A stretch of 64,000 nucleotides of DNA from Nitrososphaerota archaeon (GTDB lineage Archaea > Thermoproteota > Nitrososphaeria > Nitrososphaerales > Nitrosopumilaceae): assembly GCA_028867595.1 (NCBI GenBank), contig JAGWGB010000001.1:1-64000 (forward strand), read 5' to 3'. Below the pieces are notes generated by a model. It was given only the letters and a program-made list of their open reading frames with translations, searched no databases and was not told where the DNA came from. Position 1 is the first letter of the stretch. Each line of letters opens with the position of its first letter. A program made the translations under genes and the position numbers. Shown here piece by piece: positions 9,123-17,895 of this stretch.

Positions 9123-9545
9123 ATGGCGCAAAAGGCCCAGACAAAGCGAATTAGGATTCTGGTCTCAAAGCTCGGACTTGACGGTCACGACAGAGGCGCC
9201 CTGGTATTGTGCAGGGCATTTAGAGATGCAGGCATGGAAGTTATCTATTCAGGTTTGTTTGCCACACCAGAGCGAATAGCGCAGATTGCAGAGGACGAGG
9301 ACGTCGATGTGATAGCCTTGAGCCTGCTAAATGGAGCTCATCTGACATTGTTTCCGCGTGTTGTCAAGGCACTCAAGGCAAAAGGAATCAATGATGTTCT
9401 AGTGATAGGCGGTGGCGTAATACCACAAGATGACAAGACTGAGCTTGAAAAATCAGGAGTCCTTGGAAACTTTGGACCTGGAACTCCACTGCCCACTATA
9501 ATTGGTTTTATCCAATCCAACCTTGAAAAGATCAAGAAAAATTAA
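9123..9545 (+). CDS. mcmA2: Methylmalonyl-CoA mutase, small cobalamin-binding subunit
   Basis: 140 residues with the B12-binding Rossmann-like fold: KLGLDGHDRGA contains the D-x-H-x-x-G motif that supplies the lower axial His to cobalt, followed by VIALSLLNGAH and VLVIGGGVIP (the S-x-L and GG motifs). Partner of the large subunit at 3574-5145. It is transcribed alone and divergently from the intervening FN3 gene. It ends 3 bp before convergent ilvC. Confidence 0.96.
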   Translation: MAQKAQTKRIRILVSKLGLDGHDRGALVLCRAFRDAGMEVIYSGLFATPERIAQIAEDEDVDVIALSLLNGAHLTLFPRVVKALKAKGINDVLVIGGGVIPQDDKTELEKSGVLGNFGPGTPLPTIIGFIQSNLEKIKKN

Positions 9546-9548
9546 AAA

Positions 9549-10547
9549 CTATTCTGTAGAGCCTGGCCACATCATCTGTCGCATTTTCTTTCCCACTTGT
9601 TCAATCTGATGCGAGTCTATTTCCTTCATGTACCTATCAAATGCGTTTTTGCCATTTTTCCTGTAATCGCTTGTCCACTCTTGGTTGAACGTTCCGTCCT
9701 GAATCATTTTTAGCGCTTTTTTCATTTTTTCTTTGACATCCTTGTCCATCACCATCGGGCCGCGCGTCAGGCCACCATATCTTGCAGTCTCGCTTACACG
9801 CCTATACATTCCAGATATTCCGTATCGCTGTATCATATCTACAATGAGTTTGAGTTCGTGCAACACTTCAAAGTATGCTATCTCAGGCTGGTATCCTGCT
9901 TCAACCAAGGTCTCAAATGCAGTCATCACCATGGATGCAGAGCCTCCACACAGGTCCACCTGCTCGCCAAACCAATCAGTCTCAACTTCTTCTTTGAAAG
10001 TTGTTTCAATGACTCCGGCTCTTGTGCTGCCGATTCCCTTTGCAATTGCAAGTGTTCTATCCCATGCTTTTTTTGTATAATCTTGATAAACTGCTACAAT
10101 GGCAGGCGTTCCAAATCCTTGCTGGTATGTCTCTCGAACCTTAGAGCCTGGACCTTTTGGGGCCACCATGATTACGTCAACGTCTTTTGGTGGAGTTATC
10201 CATCCCCAGTGTATTGCAGCAGCATGCGAGAATGAAAGTGCCTTTCCTGCTTTCAAGTGCGGTGCAATTTCTTCTTTGTAAACTTGAGCTTGAACCATAT
10301 CTGGAATCAGTATGTGAATGATATCGGCTTTTTCACATGCATTTTTGACTGACATTGTATGGTGTCCGTCTTCTTTTGCTTTTTTCCAGCTAGTCCCTGA
10401 TTCGTTTAAACCTACAATGACATTAAATCCGGAATCTTTCAGGTTGTTTGCTTGCGCATTGCCCTGAATTCCATATCCAATTACTGCAATAATCTCATTT
10501 TTTACTGAATCTACCTTTACATCAGAATCTTTCCAAGTTTTTGCCAT
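9549..10547 (-). CDS. ilvC: Ketol-acid reductoisomerase (class I)
   Basis: 332 residues, class I length. N-terminal NAD(P)-binding GYGIQGNAQANNL (about 25-37), DVIMVAPKGPGSKVRE, and the C-terminal knotted domain with Mg-binding FGEQVDLCGG and the E-x-x-x-E region (AYFEVLHELKLIVD). It catalyses the second step of valine/isoleucine synthesis. It is monocistronic here, with no other branched-chain genes nearby. The upstream intergenic region carries a cluster of GTAC words. Confidence 0.97.
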   Translation of the reverse strand: MAKTWKDSDVKVDSVKNEIIAVIGYGIQGNAQANNLKDSGFNVIVGLNESGTSWKKAKEDGHHTMSVKNACEKADIIHILIPDMVQAQVYKEEIAPHLKAGKALSFSHAAAIHWGWITPPKDVDVIMVAPKGPGSKVRETYQQGFGTPAIVAVYQDYTKKAWDRTLAIAKGIGSTRAGVIETTFKEEVETDWFGEQVDLCGGSASMVMTAFETLVEAGYQPEIAYFEVLHELKLIVDMIQRYGISGMYRRVSETARYGGLTRGPMVMDKDVKEKMKKALKMIQDGTFNQEWTSDYRKNGKNAFDRYMKEIDSHQIEQVGKKMRQMMWPGSTE

Positions 10548-10576
10548 GGGTGACCTTCAGATGATCGAAATAAAAA

Positions 10577-10700
10577 CGTACGATATCAATTCCCACAGAT
10601 ATTGCCCAGTTATGGGAAAATGGATGAGGAGTACAGGAATAGACCCAATTTGAATATCAATGGGGTTCAATGTACAGTACACTTAATATCGTACCGTACC
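10577..10700. promoter_or_regulatory. GTAC-rich inverted-repeat cluster between ilvC and the response regulator
   Basis: Six GTAC words occur in about 120 bp. They include a 9-bp perfect inverted repeat (GTACGATAT at 10578-10586 with ATATCGTAC at 10686-10694) and a near-palindrome TGTACAGTACA at 10671-10681. The spacing and symmetry suggest operator sites for a dimeric regulator of one or both divergent genes. The regulator is unknown. Confidence 0.35.
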
Positions 10701-10804
10701 AAGATCCAGACATTTCATCAATTACGGCGTAATTTCCATAACAAAAATAGTTCTCGAAAAAAAGAAAATGTAAATCAAAAGATACCTTAAATAGGAAATT
10801 TACC

Positions 10805-11227
10805 ATGCATATGTCATTGGGGGAAATTAGAGAGAACATCAGTGCCCTAGTGGTAGATGACAATCAAGATATCCTTGCCTTGTTCACCGAGCTTTTAGCA
10901 TTAAAAAATTTCAAGGTTGTAGGCAAGGCACAAAGCGGCAAGGAAGCAGTTGAGCTGTACAATAACCTCAGGCCAGACATTACATTTTTGGACGTTGTGA
11001 TGCAAGACGGTGATGGTGTCTATGCACTGGAAAAAATTCGCGAAAGCAATCCGGATGCCATTGTAATAATGGTCACGTCTGACCTTGCCCCCACAACAGC
11101 AACGCGATTAGAACAACTGCATGCTTCAGCCATAGTTTACAAGCCATTTGACATCAATGACATAGTCCAAGTTGTCAAAGAATTGCTGTCAGAGGCCAAA
11201 ATCAGCCAAACGAAATTTTTCAATTGA
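10805..11227 (+). CDS. Stand-alone CheY-like response regulator
   Basis: 140 residues forming a single receiver domain: ALVVDDNQD (acidic pocket, about 16-24), phospho-acceptor Asp in ITFLDVVMQDGDG (about 61), Thr/Ser in VIMVTSD and Lys in VYKPFDIND. There is no output domain, so it must act on partner proteins; no histidine kinase gene lies in the window. An AT-rich CTTAAATAGG occurs only about 12 bp before the first ATG (18 bp before a second at 10811), so the exact start is uncertain. Confidence 0.9.
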   Translation: MHMSLGEIRENISALVVDDNQDILALFTELLALKNFKVVGKAQSGKEAVELYNNLRPDITFLDVVMQDGDGVYALEKIRESNPDAIVIMVTSDLAPTTATRLEQLHASAIVYKPFDINDIVQVVKELLSEAKISQTKFFN

Positions 11228-11357
11228 TTTCTATTCTAACAAAACAACTAAAATTCAGATCGCATGCAAAAACAGAAAATGTTTTCCATATTTGGAGAAT
11301 GCCAAAATTTTTCAAGATGCGGATATGATTTTGAGATTTTCGTTTTGACATAGAAAA

Positions 11358-11367
11358 TTTTTAAATA
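11358..11367 (+). promoter_or_regulatory. TATA-like element for the 64-residue protein gene
   Basis: TTTTTAAATA lies 31-40 bp upstream of the GTG at 11398. A GGGAG purine run just before the GTG could be a ribosome-binding site, suggesting a short leader here. Confidence 0.4.
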
Positions 11368-11397
11368 CTGTTGTAATTGTGATTTGATGGGAGTACA

Positions 11398-11592
11398 GTG
11401 AGTTCCGAATTAACCACAGATGAAATGTGGAAAGTGATGGAAGAGTACGGAATAGACCGCAGGCTTTTAGAATCTACCAACCCTAGCACTGAATTGTTAT
11501 TTAGATTATATTCTGCAATCAAGCAAGTAAAAGAAAAGGCAGACTCGTTTGAGAAAGAAAACAGCGAGTTTTTCAAGCCTGATATCACATAG
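11398..11592 (+). CDS. Small hypothetical protein
   Basis: 64 residues from a GTG start. It has a charged, helical character (TTDEMWKVMEEYGIDRRLLES, then LYSAIKQVKEKADSFEKEN), suggesting two helices and a coiled-coil-like end. It has its own TATA-like element and follows the response regulator by 170 bp. No family recognised; the promoter and composition support a real gene. Confidence 0.55.
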   Translation: MSSELTTDEMWKVMEEYGIDRRLLESTNPSTELLFRLYSAIKQVKEKADSFEKENSEFFKPDIT

Positions 11593-11668
11593 TAATATTT
11601 CAGCACATCCGAATTTAGAATCATTCACACAAGTAAGACATTGACCTTTACGCATTTCCTTTAGAAAC

Positions 11669-11833
11669 CTAGATTGACATTTCCTTTCCACAGTTTACGC
11701 ACCTTACCACGGTTTCTTCAGATTTTAGCCTGTCAAATTTTTTAGAACCGCAGTTAGGACAGATTGGGCATGCTCTGACTTTTTCCACGTAATATCTAGA
11801 TTGAAGTTCTTTATCAGTTTGTTTGACATACAA
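11669..11833 (-). CDS. Zinc-ribbon microprotein
   Basis: 54 residues from a TTG at 11831-11833. The second half holds two Cys pairs, ACPICPNCGSKKFDR (with CPNC) and VVRCVNCGKEM (CVNC), typical of a four-Cys zinc ribbon. The first half is charged (KQTDKELQSRYYVEKVR). It may bind nucleic acid or act as a protein adaptor; the function is unknown. It lies convergent to the 64-residue gene and divergent from the TPR gene. Confidence 0.6.
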   Translation of the reverse strand: MYVKQTDKELQSRYYVEKVRACPICPNCGSKKFDRLKSEETVVRCVNCGKEMSI

Positions 11834-11868
11834 TAGATTTTATCAGCTAGAAAACAATACACAACGTA

Positions 11869-12393
11869 TTGGACGGAATAAGTTTTTCTTCCGATGACGA
11901 GGAGATTAGCCTAGAATACATATACAAGATTGGCCTTGGGCATGCAAAGCGAGGCAAGCCAAAAGACGCAATATTTTACTTTGACAAGGTTCTCATGGTA
12001 GACCCTACCCATCTCAATGCTCTTCTCAACAAGGGAAACGCACTGGGAAAATTGGGCAAGTATGAGGATGCAATCAAGGCCTACGATAGGGCTTTGAAGA
12101 AAAGTCCAAGCCACCCAGTCTGTCTTTTAAACAAGGGGCTTGCATTGCATTATCTCCAGAGGTATGACGAAGCAGTCATCTGCTATGACATGATTCAGCC
12201 TCCACAGTCAGAGAGCGCAAGTGTACTATACCACAAGGCATGCAGTAGGGCACGTCAAAAAAACATTTCAGAGGCTTTGAAACTGCTTGAGCGTGCCATA
12301 GTTCTTGACCCAGAGTATGCCAACAAGGCAAGCAAGGACAAAGATTTTGACATTCTTTTCAATGACGACAGATTCAAAGCTCTTGTTACATAA
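11869..12393 (+). CDS. Tetratricopeptide repeat protein
   Basis: 174 residues from TTG. About three and a half TPRs: YKIGLGHAKRGKPKDAIFYFDKVL, NKGNALGKLGKYEDAIKAYDRAL, NKGLALHYLQRYDEAVICYD and a C-terminal KACSRARQKN unit. The ending DKDFDILFNDDRFKALV is typical of archaeal TPR proteins. It has no signal peptide, so it is probably a cytosolic scaffold. Partner unknown. Confidence 0.85.
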   Translation: MDGISFSSDDEEISLEYIYKIGLGHAKRGKPKDAIFYFDKVLMVDPTHLNALLNKGNALGKLGKYEDAIKAYDRALKKSPSHPVCLLNKGLALHYLQRYDEAVICYDMIQPPQSESASVLYHKACSRARQKNISEALKLLERAIVLDPEYANKASKDKDFDILFNDDRFKALVT

Positions 12394-12431
12394 TCCAATA
12401 AAGAAAAATATGTCATGGAAAACAGGATATC

Positions 12432-13307
12432 ATGAATGTTGGAATAATTGGTACAGGATTGCTTGGCAGTGCAGTTGCAACGCGTCTTCTTAGCACAGGA
12501 CATACAGTGACAGTTTACAACAGGACAAAAGAAAAGGCAGAGCCACTCAAGAGATTGGGTGCAAGTGTTGTAGAGTCCCCAAAAAAAGTATCTGAAAAAT
12601 CTGATCTTGTAATAACAATTGTAAAGGATGCATCTGCTGTAGAATCAATAGCGTTTGGAAGCGATGGCATCATACAAGGAAGACATGACGGACTTGTCGT
12701 GGCAGACATGAGCACAATCAATCCTGTATCATCAAGAAAAATTGCAGAAAAATATGCACAGTATGGAATACAGATGATTGACAGCCCAGTGATGGGAGGT
12801 CCCTCGCTTGCAGAAAAGGGGCAGCTTGTGGTAATGATAGGAGGAGAAAAAACAGCCTATGAAAAATGCAAAGCAGTTTTTGATTCAATCGGTGAGAAAA
12901 CATTTTACATCGGTGCCAACGGTGCAGCTGATTCGATGAAGCTTGCAATGAACCTCCAGATTGCAATTTTGGCGTTATCCATATCAGAAGGAATCATACT
13001 TGCAAAAAAGTCAGGTCTTGATCCGCTTCTCTTCCTTGAGGTCCTAAACTCTACCTACTTTAAGACAGGAATGAGCCTTCTCAAGGGGCCAAAGATGGCA
13101 AAAGGAGTCTTTGAGCCAAGTTTCTTTTTGAGTGTGATGCAAAAGGATCTTGATGAGATAAACTATACAGCCAAGGAGTTTGGTGCAAGTCTACCTGTAG
13201 CCAGGCTTGCAAATGAACTATACCAAAATGCCGTAAAAGAAGGATTTGGCAAAATCGATTATACTGGAATCATGGCATATCTTGAAAAATTAAAAGCAAC
13301 TACCTAG
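12432..13307 (+). CDS. NAD(P)-dependent beta-hydroxyacid dehydrogenase family protein
   Basis: 291 residues. N-terminal Rossmann GIIGTGLLGSAVA (about 3-15), the family signature MIDSPVMGGPSLAEKGQLVVMIGG around 116-140, catalytic Lys in SMKLAMNLQIA, and the all-alpha C-terminal domain. It belongs to the 3-hydroxyisobutyrate/6-phosphogluconate dehydrogenase-like superfamily; the substrate (3-hydroxyisobutyrate, tartronate or succinic semialdehyde) cannot be fixed from sequence. It ends in a CTAG shared with the convergent MFS gene. Confidence 0.88.
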   Translation: MNVGIIGTGLLGSAVATRLLSTGHTVTVYNRTKEKAEPLKRLGASVVESPKKVSEKSDLVITIVKDASAVESIAFGSDGIIQGRHDGLVVADMSTINPVSSRKIAEKYAQYGIQMIDSPVMGGPSLAEKGQLVVMIGGEKTAYEKCKAVFDSIGEKTFYIGANGAADSMKLAMNLQIAILALSISEGIILAKKSGLDPLLFLEVLNSTYFKTGMSLLKGPKMAKGVFEPSFFLSVMQKDLDEINYTAKEFGASLPVARLANELYQNAVKEGFGKIDYTGIMAYLEKLKATT

Positions 13308-14530
13308 AGTTCTTCTGGCGGCTTTATCTTTCTGAAGCTTAGAAACAAGCCCACGTCGTACGCAATCTTTAGCACACCACCGATGACAAAGGGGGCTGAC
13401 AAGAGCTGCCCAAGTATGGCACCAGCAAGTGAGGGCCCAACTGCCTGTGCAATGTTTCTTGACGTATTAGTGATGCCGGCTGCCGCAACACGTTCGTTTT
13501 CTGCCACTACAGCCATCAGGTATGATTGGCGTGTAGGTACATCCATTTGCGATATGCTCATCCTTGCAAGGTACAACACAATAGCAAGCGGAAAGCTTGG
13601 TGCAAACGCAACAAGTATCAACAAGATGTTTGACGGTATATGCGTCCACACCATTGTGTTTACAAGGCCAACCCTTGATGCAATCTTGCTTGCAAGCAAG
13701 TATGACAGCGCAGTAAATATTCCTGCTGCCGTAAATATGTATGATATTGTGGACAGGTCGGCTCCAAATTTTGTGTAAAACCAAAAAGAGACGATGCTTT
13801 GTATGACAAATCCCCCTGCAAAAGAATCAACTGCAAATAACGATGACATTTTCGTGATGATGCTGCGAGATTTCGGTGACAGGCTCTGATGCGGCATGAC
13901 AGTTTTTTGGCTCTTTGATGCAGATTCAATCTTTGAAGACAGTGCAAGATAGATTATCAGAGAAACTAGCGCACATGCAGCATATGCAACAAAGAGCATC
14001 TTGATTGAAGTTATTTTATCAAGCCCAAACTGCTGCGAAAAAATATGCGGTAGTCCAGAAACAAGTACGCCTCCTGACATGGCAAATGTGCCTAGCATGT
14101 TATAAATCGCAAAAGCAGATGTGCGCTTTTTTTCATCGCGTATTGTCTGCGGCAATATTGCTTGCTCAAGAGACAAAAATGCCCCAACCTCTGACCCTGT
14201 CACGTTTACTGTGCCAACAAGTGCTGCCACAATTAGCGCGAGATAGTTATTTGTCACAAAAAATATGACTGCAGATACAATCATCAAAGATGCGTAAAGA
14301 ACCAGAAACTTTCTGCGCCCTATTCTGTCGGCATACATGCTTGAGACAAGGTTGAAGATTATGCTGTTTACCAAGGTGGCAGTCAAGACAATACCTATGA
14401 GAATCTCGTTGAATCCAAGTATGCTGAGATATATTGCTAAAACTACGCTTAGGAACCCATAAGAGAATGTTCTGATGATTCTTGCGCCAAGTATCAGTTT
14501 TCCGTCACGCGAGATCCAGTCTAGTGCCAT
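13304..14530 (-). CDS. Major facilitator superfamily transporter
   Basis: 408 residues with about 12 hydrophobic segments. The MFS loop-2 motif appears as MYADRIGRRKFLV, between helices 2 and 3. A hydrophilic loop (SSKIESASKSQKTVMPHQ) separates the two halves. A later loop contains RNIAQAVGPSLAGAILGQ, recalling drug-efflux members. Substrate unknown. It overlaps metG at one base (14530), so the two are probably co-transcribed, and ends in a CTAG shared with the convergent dehydrogenase. Confidence 0.88.
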   Translation of the reverse strand: MALDWISRDGKLILGARIIRTFSYGFLSVVLAIYLSILGFNEILIGIVLTATLVNSIIFNLVSSMYADRIGRRKFLVLYASLMIVSAVIFFVTNNYLALIVAALVGTVNVTGSEVGAFLSLEQAILPQTIRDEKKRTSAFAIYNMLGTFAMSGGVLVSGLPHIFSQQFGLDKITSIKMLFVAYAACALVSLIIYLALSSKIESASKSQKTVMPHQSLSPKSRSIITKMSSLFAVDSFAGGFVIQSIVSFWFYTKFGADLSTISYIFTAAGIFTALSYLLASKIASRVGLVNTMVWTHIPSNILLILVAFAPSFPLAIVLYLARMSISQMDVPTRQSYLMAVVAENERVAAAGITNTSRNIAQAVGPSLAGAILGQLLSAPFVIGGVLKIAYDVGLFLSFRKIKPPEEL

Positions 14531-16176
14531 TATTTTCCAAGTTTTGACTTGTGTACTTGAATGTCGGCAGCCTCTACTTTCTTGAAAAGCGGGGTAGGTT
14601 CTCCCAACATATGACCCTCTTTTATTGCAATATCAGACATTGAACTCCAAGGTTGTTCAGACACGGCACCCTGCAGATTGAGTTGCGACCATATTTTCTG
14701 TGAGGATTCTGGCAAAAATGGAGAGAGAGATATGGCAATTGAGCGCACCGCGTTGACCGAGATGAATATACAGTTGTTTGTTCCCTCACCGCCCTTCCAT
14801 GGTTCTTTTTTCTGAAAGTATTGGTTGAAATGTGCTGAAAACTCCAAGATCTTTTTGAGTGCGCGGTCCAAGTTATTGTCCTCCATCAGTGGCACAAGAT
14901 CTCCTGCCAGATTTTTTATCTTGTCTTGCGCTTCCTTGTCTGCCAAATCAAGGTTTTCGGCAGGCGGTATAACCCCTCCTGTGCTCTTCTTTGTAAACCC
15001 AAGTGCGCGGTTGACAAAGTTTCCCACATTTCCTATGAGCTCAGAGTTTATTCTGGCAGCAAATTCATCCCAATCAAAATTTAGGTCATCCTGGCTATAT
15101 GGCGTGATAAGAGTAAGATAGAATCTCAGATAATCGGCAGGGTAGCTTTGCAGAAAGTCCTTGAGTCCAATGTACCAATTTCGGCTCTTTGAGATCTTTT
15201 TTGATTGCAGCATGAGGTGCCCTCTTGTTGGGATATAGTCTGGCAGTTTGAACTCTTTTTTTATTCCAATCCTCATTGCAGGCAAGAACAGATAGTGGTG
15301 ATACACAATGTCTTTGCCTATAAAATGGTAAATGTCGGCTGAGTTCCAAAACTCTTTTCCATCAATTCCCTTTCCCTCCAAGTATTTTAGTGCAGACGAT
15401 ATGTACGCAAGGTGGTTGTCAAACCAACCATAAAAGACCTGCCCCTTGGCATCATCAAGCGGTATCGGCACACCCCACTTGATGTCCCGCGTAATGTCCC
15501 AGTCTACCAGCCCATCCTTTATCCAGTTTTGGACATATTTTTTCACGTCTTTTTGCAAGTGCGAGTCAGCGTCAAGCCATTGATTCAGCTCGCTTTCAAA
15601 GTCTTTTAGTTTGAAAAAGTAATGCTTGGTCTTTTCTTTTGTAGGAGGGTTCTTACAGATTGAGCATTTTGGTTCCTCAATTTCCTGCGGAACTCGCCCA
15701 CATTTTTCGCACAGGTCTGAATACTGGTCTTCTGCCTTGCAGTATGGACACCTGCCTATCACATACCTATCTGGCAGGAATTTCTTGTCTACATTGCAGT
15801 AAAACTGTATTATCTCCTGCTCGTATATGTAGCCGTTTTCCATCAGTTTTTTGAACGTGTCTTGTACAAAGGAGACATTTTCAGGGGAGCTTGTCCTGTA
15901 AAAAAAATCAAACCCTATGCCAAACGAACTAAAATCATCATAATCTCTCTTGTTCCAGATCTTTACATATTCTTCCGGAGTCTTTTTTTCTTTTTCAGCC
16001 TGGATTAGAATTGGTGTTCCATAGTCGTCTGATGCGCATATGTAGTATGCCTCAGTCCCGGTTGCTTTGAGAAATCTTGTAGTAATATCAGCAGGAAGAT
16101 AAGTTGAAGCGACATGCCCAAGATGTATCTCGCCATTGGCATATGGCAATGCACTTGTAATAATTGCCCGCTTCAT
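14530..16176 (-). CDS. metG: Methionyl-tRNA synthetase
   Basis: 548 residues. HLGH (variant HIGH, in NGEIHLGHVAS), a zinc-knuckle insertion with CPYC...CEKC and CSIC, KISKS (variant KMSKS) near residue 335, and a C-terminal anticodon-binding helical domain. It charges tRNA-Met. The appended C-terminal EMAP-like tRNA-binding domain of longer forms is absent. Located 30 bp downstream of ahcY on the same strand, a sensible methionine/SAM-cycle pairing. Confidence 0.97.
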   Translation of the reverse strand: MKRAIITSALPYANGEIHLGHVASTYLPADITTRFLKATGTEAYYICASDDYGTPILIQAEKEKKTPEEYVKIWNKRDYDDFSSFGIGFDFFYRTSSPENVSFVQDTFKKLMENGYIYEQEIIQFYCNVDKKFLPDRYVIGRCPYCKAEDQYSDLCEKCGRVPQEIEEPKCSICKNPPTKEKTKHYFFKLKDFESELNQWLDADSHLQKDVKKYVQNWIKDGLVDWDITRDIKWGVPIPLDDAKGQVFYGWFDNHLAYISSALKYLEGKGIDGKEFWNSADIYHFIGKDIVYHHYLFLPAMRIGIKKEFKLPDYIPTRGHLMLQSKKISKSRNWYIGLKDFLQSYPADYLRFYLTLITPYSQDDLNFDWDEFAARINSELIGNVGNFVNRALGFTKKSTGGVIPPAENLDLADKEAQDKIKNLAGDLVPLMEDNNLDRALKKILEFSAHFNQYFQKKEPWKGGEGTNNCIFISVNAVRSIAISLSPFLPESSQKIWSQLNLQGAVSEQPWSSMSDIAIKEGHMLGEPTPLFKKVEAADIQVHKSKLGK

Positions 16177-16206
16177 TATTTTGGTAGAGTTTGCGCGTGA
16201 TTTAAG

Positions 16207-17448
16207 CTATGCCCAACTTTGAGCATATTTTATTTGAGCTGCAGTTGGTTTGTCGATTTTTACACTCATTGCAGCTAGTGCATCTATTGCGATTTGCTTG
16301 TCGATTTCTTGCGGGACTGTAATCACTTTCTTTCCTATCTTTTTGTGATTCTTTTTTATGTAAATCATAGACAGTAACTGATTTGAAAATGATTGCGCCA
16401 TTACCTCTGGTGGATGTCCTTCTGCTGCAACAAGGTTGGCAATTCTTCCTTTTCCAATAAGGTATACGCGCTTGCCATTTTTCAGCATGCATTCGTCAAG
16501 ATTTGGTCTAACCTCTCTTACTGATTTTGATTCGTTTAGAAGGAATTTTGCATCAACTTCAACATCAAAGTGTCCCACGTTCCCAAGTACTGCGCCATCT
16601 TTCATCTTGAGAATGTGTTCTTTTCGTATTACTCCTGTCTGCCCAGTGGCAGTGATAAACACGTCTCCTACTTTTGCTGCTTCCTCAATTGGCATGACTT
16701 CATACCCATCCATGTGTGCCTCAAGCGCTCGCACAGGATCAATTTCTGTTACATACACTTTGGCTCCAAGGCCGTGTGATCTAGAAGCTACACCTCTTCC
16801 TACCCATCCATATCCTGCGACAACTACTCTTTTTCCAGCAAAGAGCAGGTTCATTGATCTGAAATAACCATCAATTGTGCTCTGCCCTGTACCATACCTG
16901 TTATCAAACATGTGTTTTGTGTAAGCATCGTTGACTGCAATGACTGGATACTTGAGTTTCTTTTGTTTTTCAAGTGCTTTTAGTCTGATAACACCAGTTG
17001 TGGTCTCTTCAGTGCCTCCCAAGATGGGCCATGTGGAAAATTCTTTTTTGCCGTGAATTTTGCTATGGCAGTCAGAGCCGTCATCTGTTAGAACATTGGG
17101 CTTGTGGCTCAACATTTGTTCTATGCACCAATCATATTCTTCAGGTGTCTGTCCTTCCCAAGCATAAATGTGAATTCCATTATCTGCAAGAAATGCAGCA
17201 ATATCATCTTGTGTGGAAAGTGGGTTTGCACCACATGCGCTGACATCAGCTCCTAGTGCTTTTGCACCCATTATCAAAACGGATGTCTCTTTTGTTATGT
17301 GTAAACATACCCCTAGTCTTACTCCTTTCAGGGGCTGTGATTTCTTCAATCGCTCAACAGTATTAGTGAGAATCTTCATGTGATCTCGTGCCCATTCATA
17401 TGACATTTTTCCTTTTTCTGCCAAACCGGGATCTTTTATCTGACTCAT
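16207..17448 (-). CDS. ahcY: Adenosylhomocysteinase
   Basis: About 413 residues from ATG 17448. It hydrolyses S-adenosylhomocysteine to adenosine and homocysteine. Motifs: NPLSTQDDIAAFL, DDGSDCHS, AVNDAYTKHMFDNRYGTGQS (NAD/substrate region), NAD-binding VVVAGYGWVGRGVA and the ending IDALAAM...KYAQSWA. It is slightly shorter than bacterial forms, as usual in archaea. An in-frame ATG at 17460 exists, but a TATA-like element sits exactly 26 bp before 17448. It precedes metG. Confidence 0.96.
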   Translation of the reverse strand: MSQIKDPGLAEKGKMSYEWARDHMKILTNTVERLKKSQPLKGVRLGVCLHITKETSVLIMGAKALGADVSACGANPLSTQDDIAAFLADNGIHIYAWEGQTPEEYDWCIEQMLSHKPNVLTDDGSDCHSKIHGKKEFSTWPILGGTEETTTGVIRLKALEKQKKLKYPVIAVNDAYTKHMFDNRYGTGQSTIDGYFRSMNLLFAGKRVVVAGYGWVGRGVASRSHGLGAKVYVTEIDPVRALEAHMDGYEVMPIEEAAKVGDVFITATGQTGVIRKEHILKMKDGAVLGNVGHFDVEVDAKFLLNESKSVREVRPNLDECMLKNGKRVYLIGKGRIANLVAAEGHPPEVMAQSFSNQLLSMIYIKKNHKKIGKKVITVPQEIDKQIAIDALAAMSVKIDKPTAAQIKYAQSWA

Positions 17449-17469
17449 GTGAAATTTCAAATTTCAGGG

Positions 17470-17477
17470 ATATAAAA
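17470..17477 (-). promoter_or_regulatory. TATA-like element for ahcY
   Basis: TTTTATAT on the minus strand, centred about 26 bp before the ATG at 17448. It points to a leaderless transcript and selects that ATG over 17460. Confidence 0.5.
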
Positions 17478-17521
17478 TGTTATCAATGTATTGCCTAATT
17501 TACCAGCCTCAAAAATGGCAA

Positions 17522-17529
17522 TCTAAATA
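17522..17529 (+). promoter_or_regulatory. TATA-like element for the Rieske protein gene
   Basis: TCTAAATA centred about 28 bp upstream of ATG 17554. It overlaps the in-frame TTG at 17530, arguing against that longer start. Confidence 0.45.
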
Positions 17530-17553
17530 TTGGATGATCTTGGCTTAGGAAAC

Positions 17554-17856
17554 ATGGCATGGAAAAAAGTGGCTGAAAAAAATGATGTCGCTCCAGGAAA
17601 AGGAAGAGAGTTTGTAGTTGACGGCAAAAAAATCGCCATATTCAATCAAAACGGTTTTCATGCACTAGACTCTGTTTGTGTACATCAAGACGGCTCTCTT
17701 GCGCCGGGAAAACTAGAAGGAGATGTTGTAGAGTGCCCGCTTCATTTCTGGCATTACAACATCAAGACAGGAGAGCTTTTGGATTATATCAAAGGAGTAA
17801 AGCTTCAGACATACAAAGTTGAAGTAAAAAACGACGGAATTTATCTAGACCTGTGA
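17554..17856 (+). CDS. Soluble Rieske [2Fe-2S] ferredoxin
   Basis: 100 residues. C42-V-H44 and C61-P-L-H64 give the C-x-H...C-x2-H ligand set of a Rieske cluster. There is no signal peptide or membrane helix, so it is a cytosolic ferredoxin-like Rieske protein (like the small partners of nitrite reductases or dioxygenases) rather than a bc1 component. It is followed by nadE on the same strand. Electron partner unknown. Confidence 0.93.
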   Translation: MAWKKVAEKNDVAPGKGREFVVDGKKIAIFNQNGFHALDSVCVHQDGSLAPGKLEGDVVECPLHFWHYNIKTGELLDYIKGVKLQTYKVEVKNDGIYLDL

Positions 17857-17895
17857 TAAGTTTAATTCTTTACGGCATATCACTCTAACAAGAGC

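Noticed and set aside
10602-10790. 62-residue open frame upstream of the response regulator
   Set aside because: It lies over the GTAC repeat cluster, is low in complexity and has no plausible promoter; more likely regulatory DNA.
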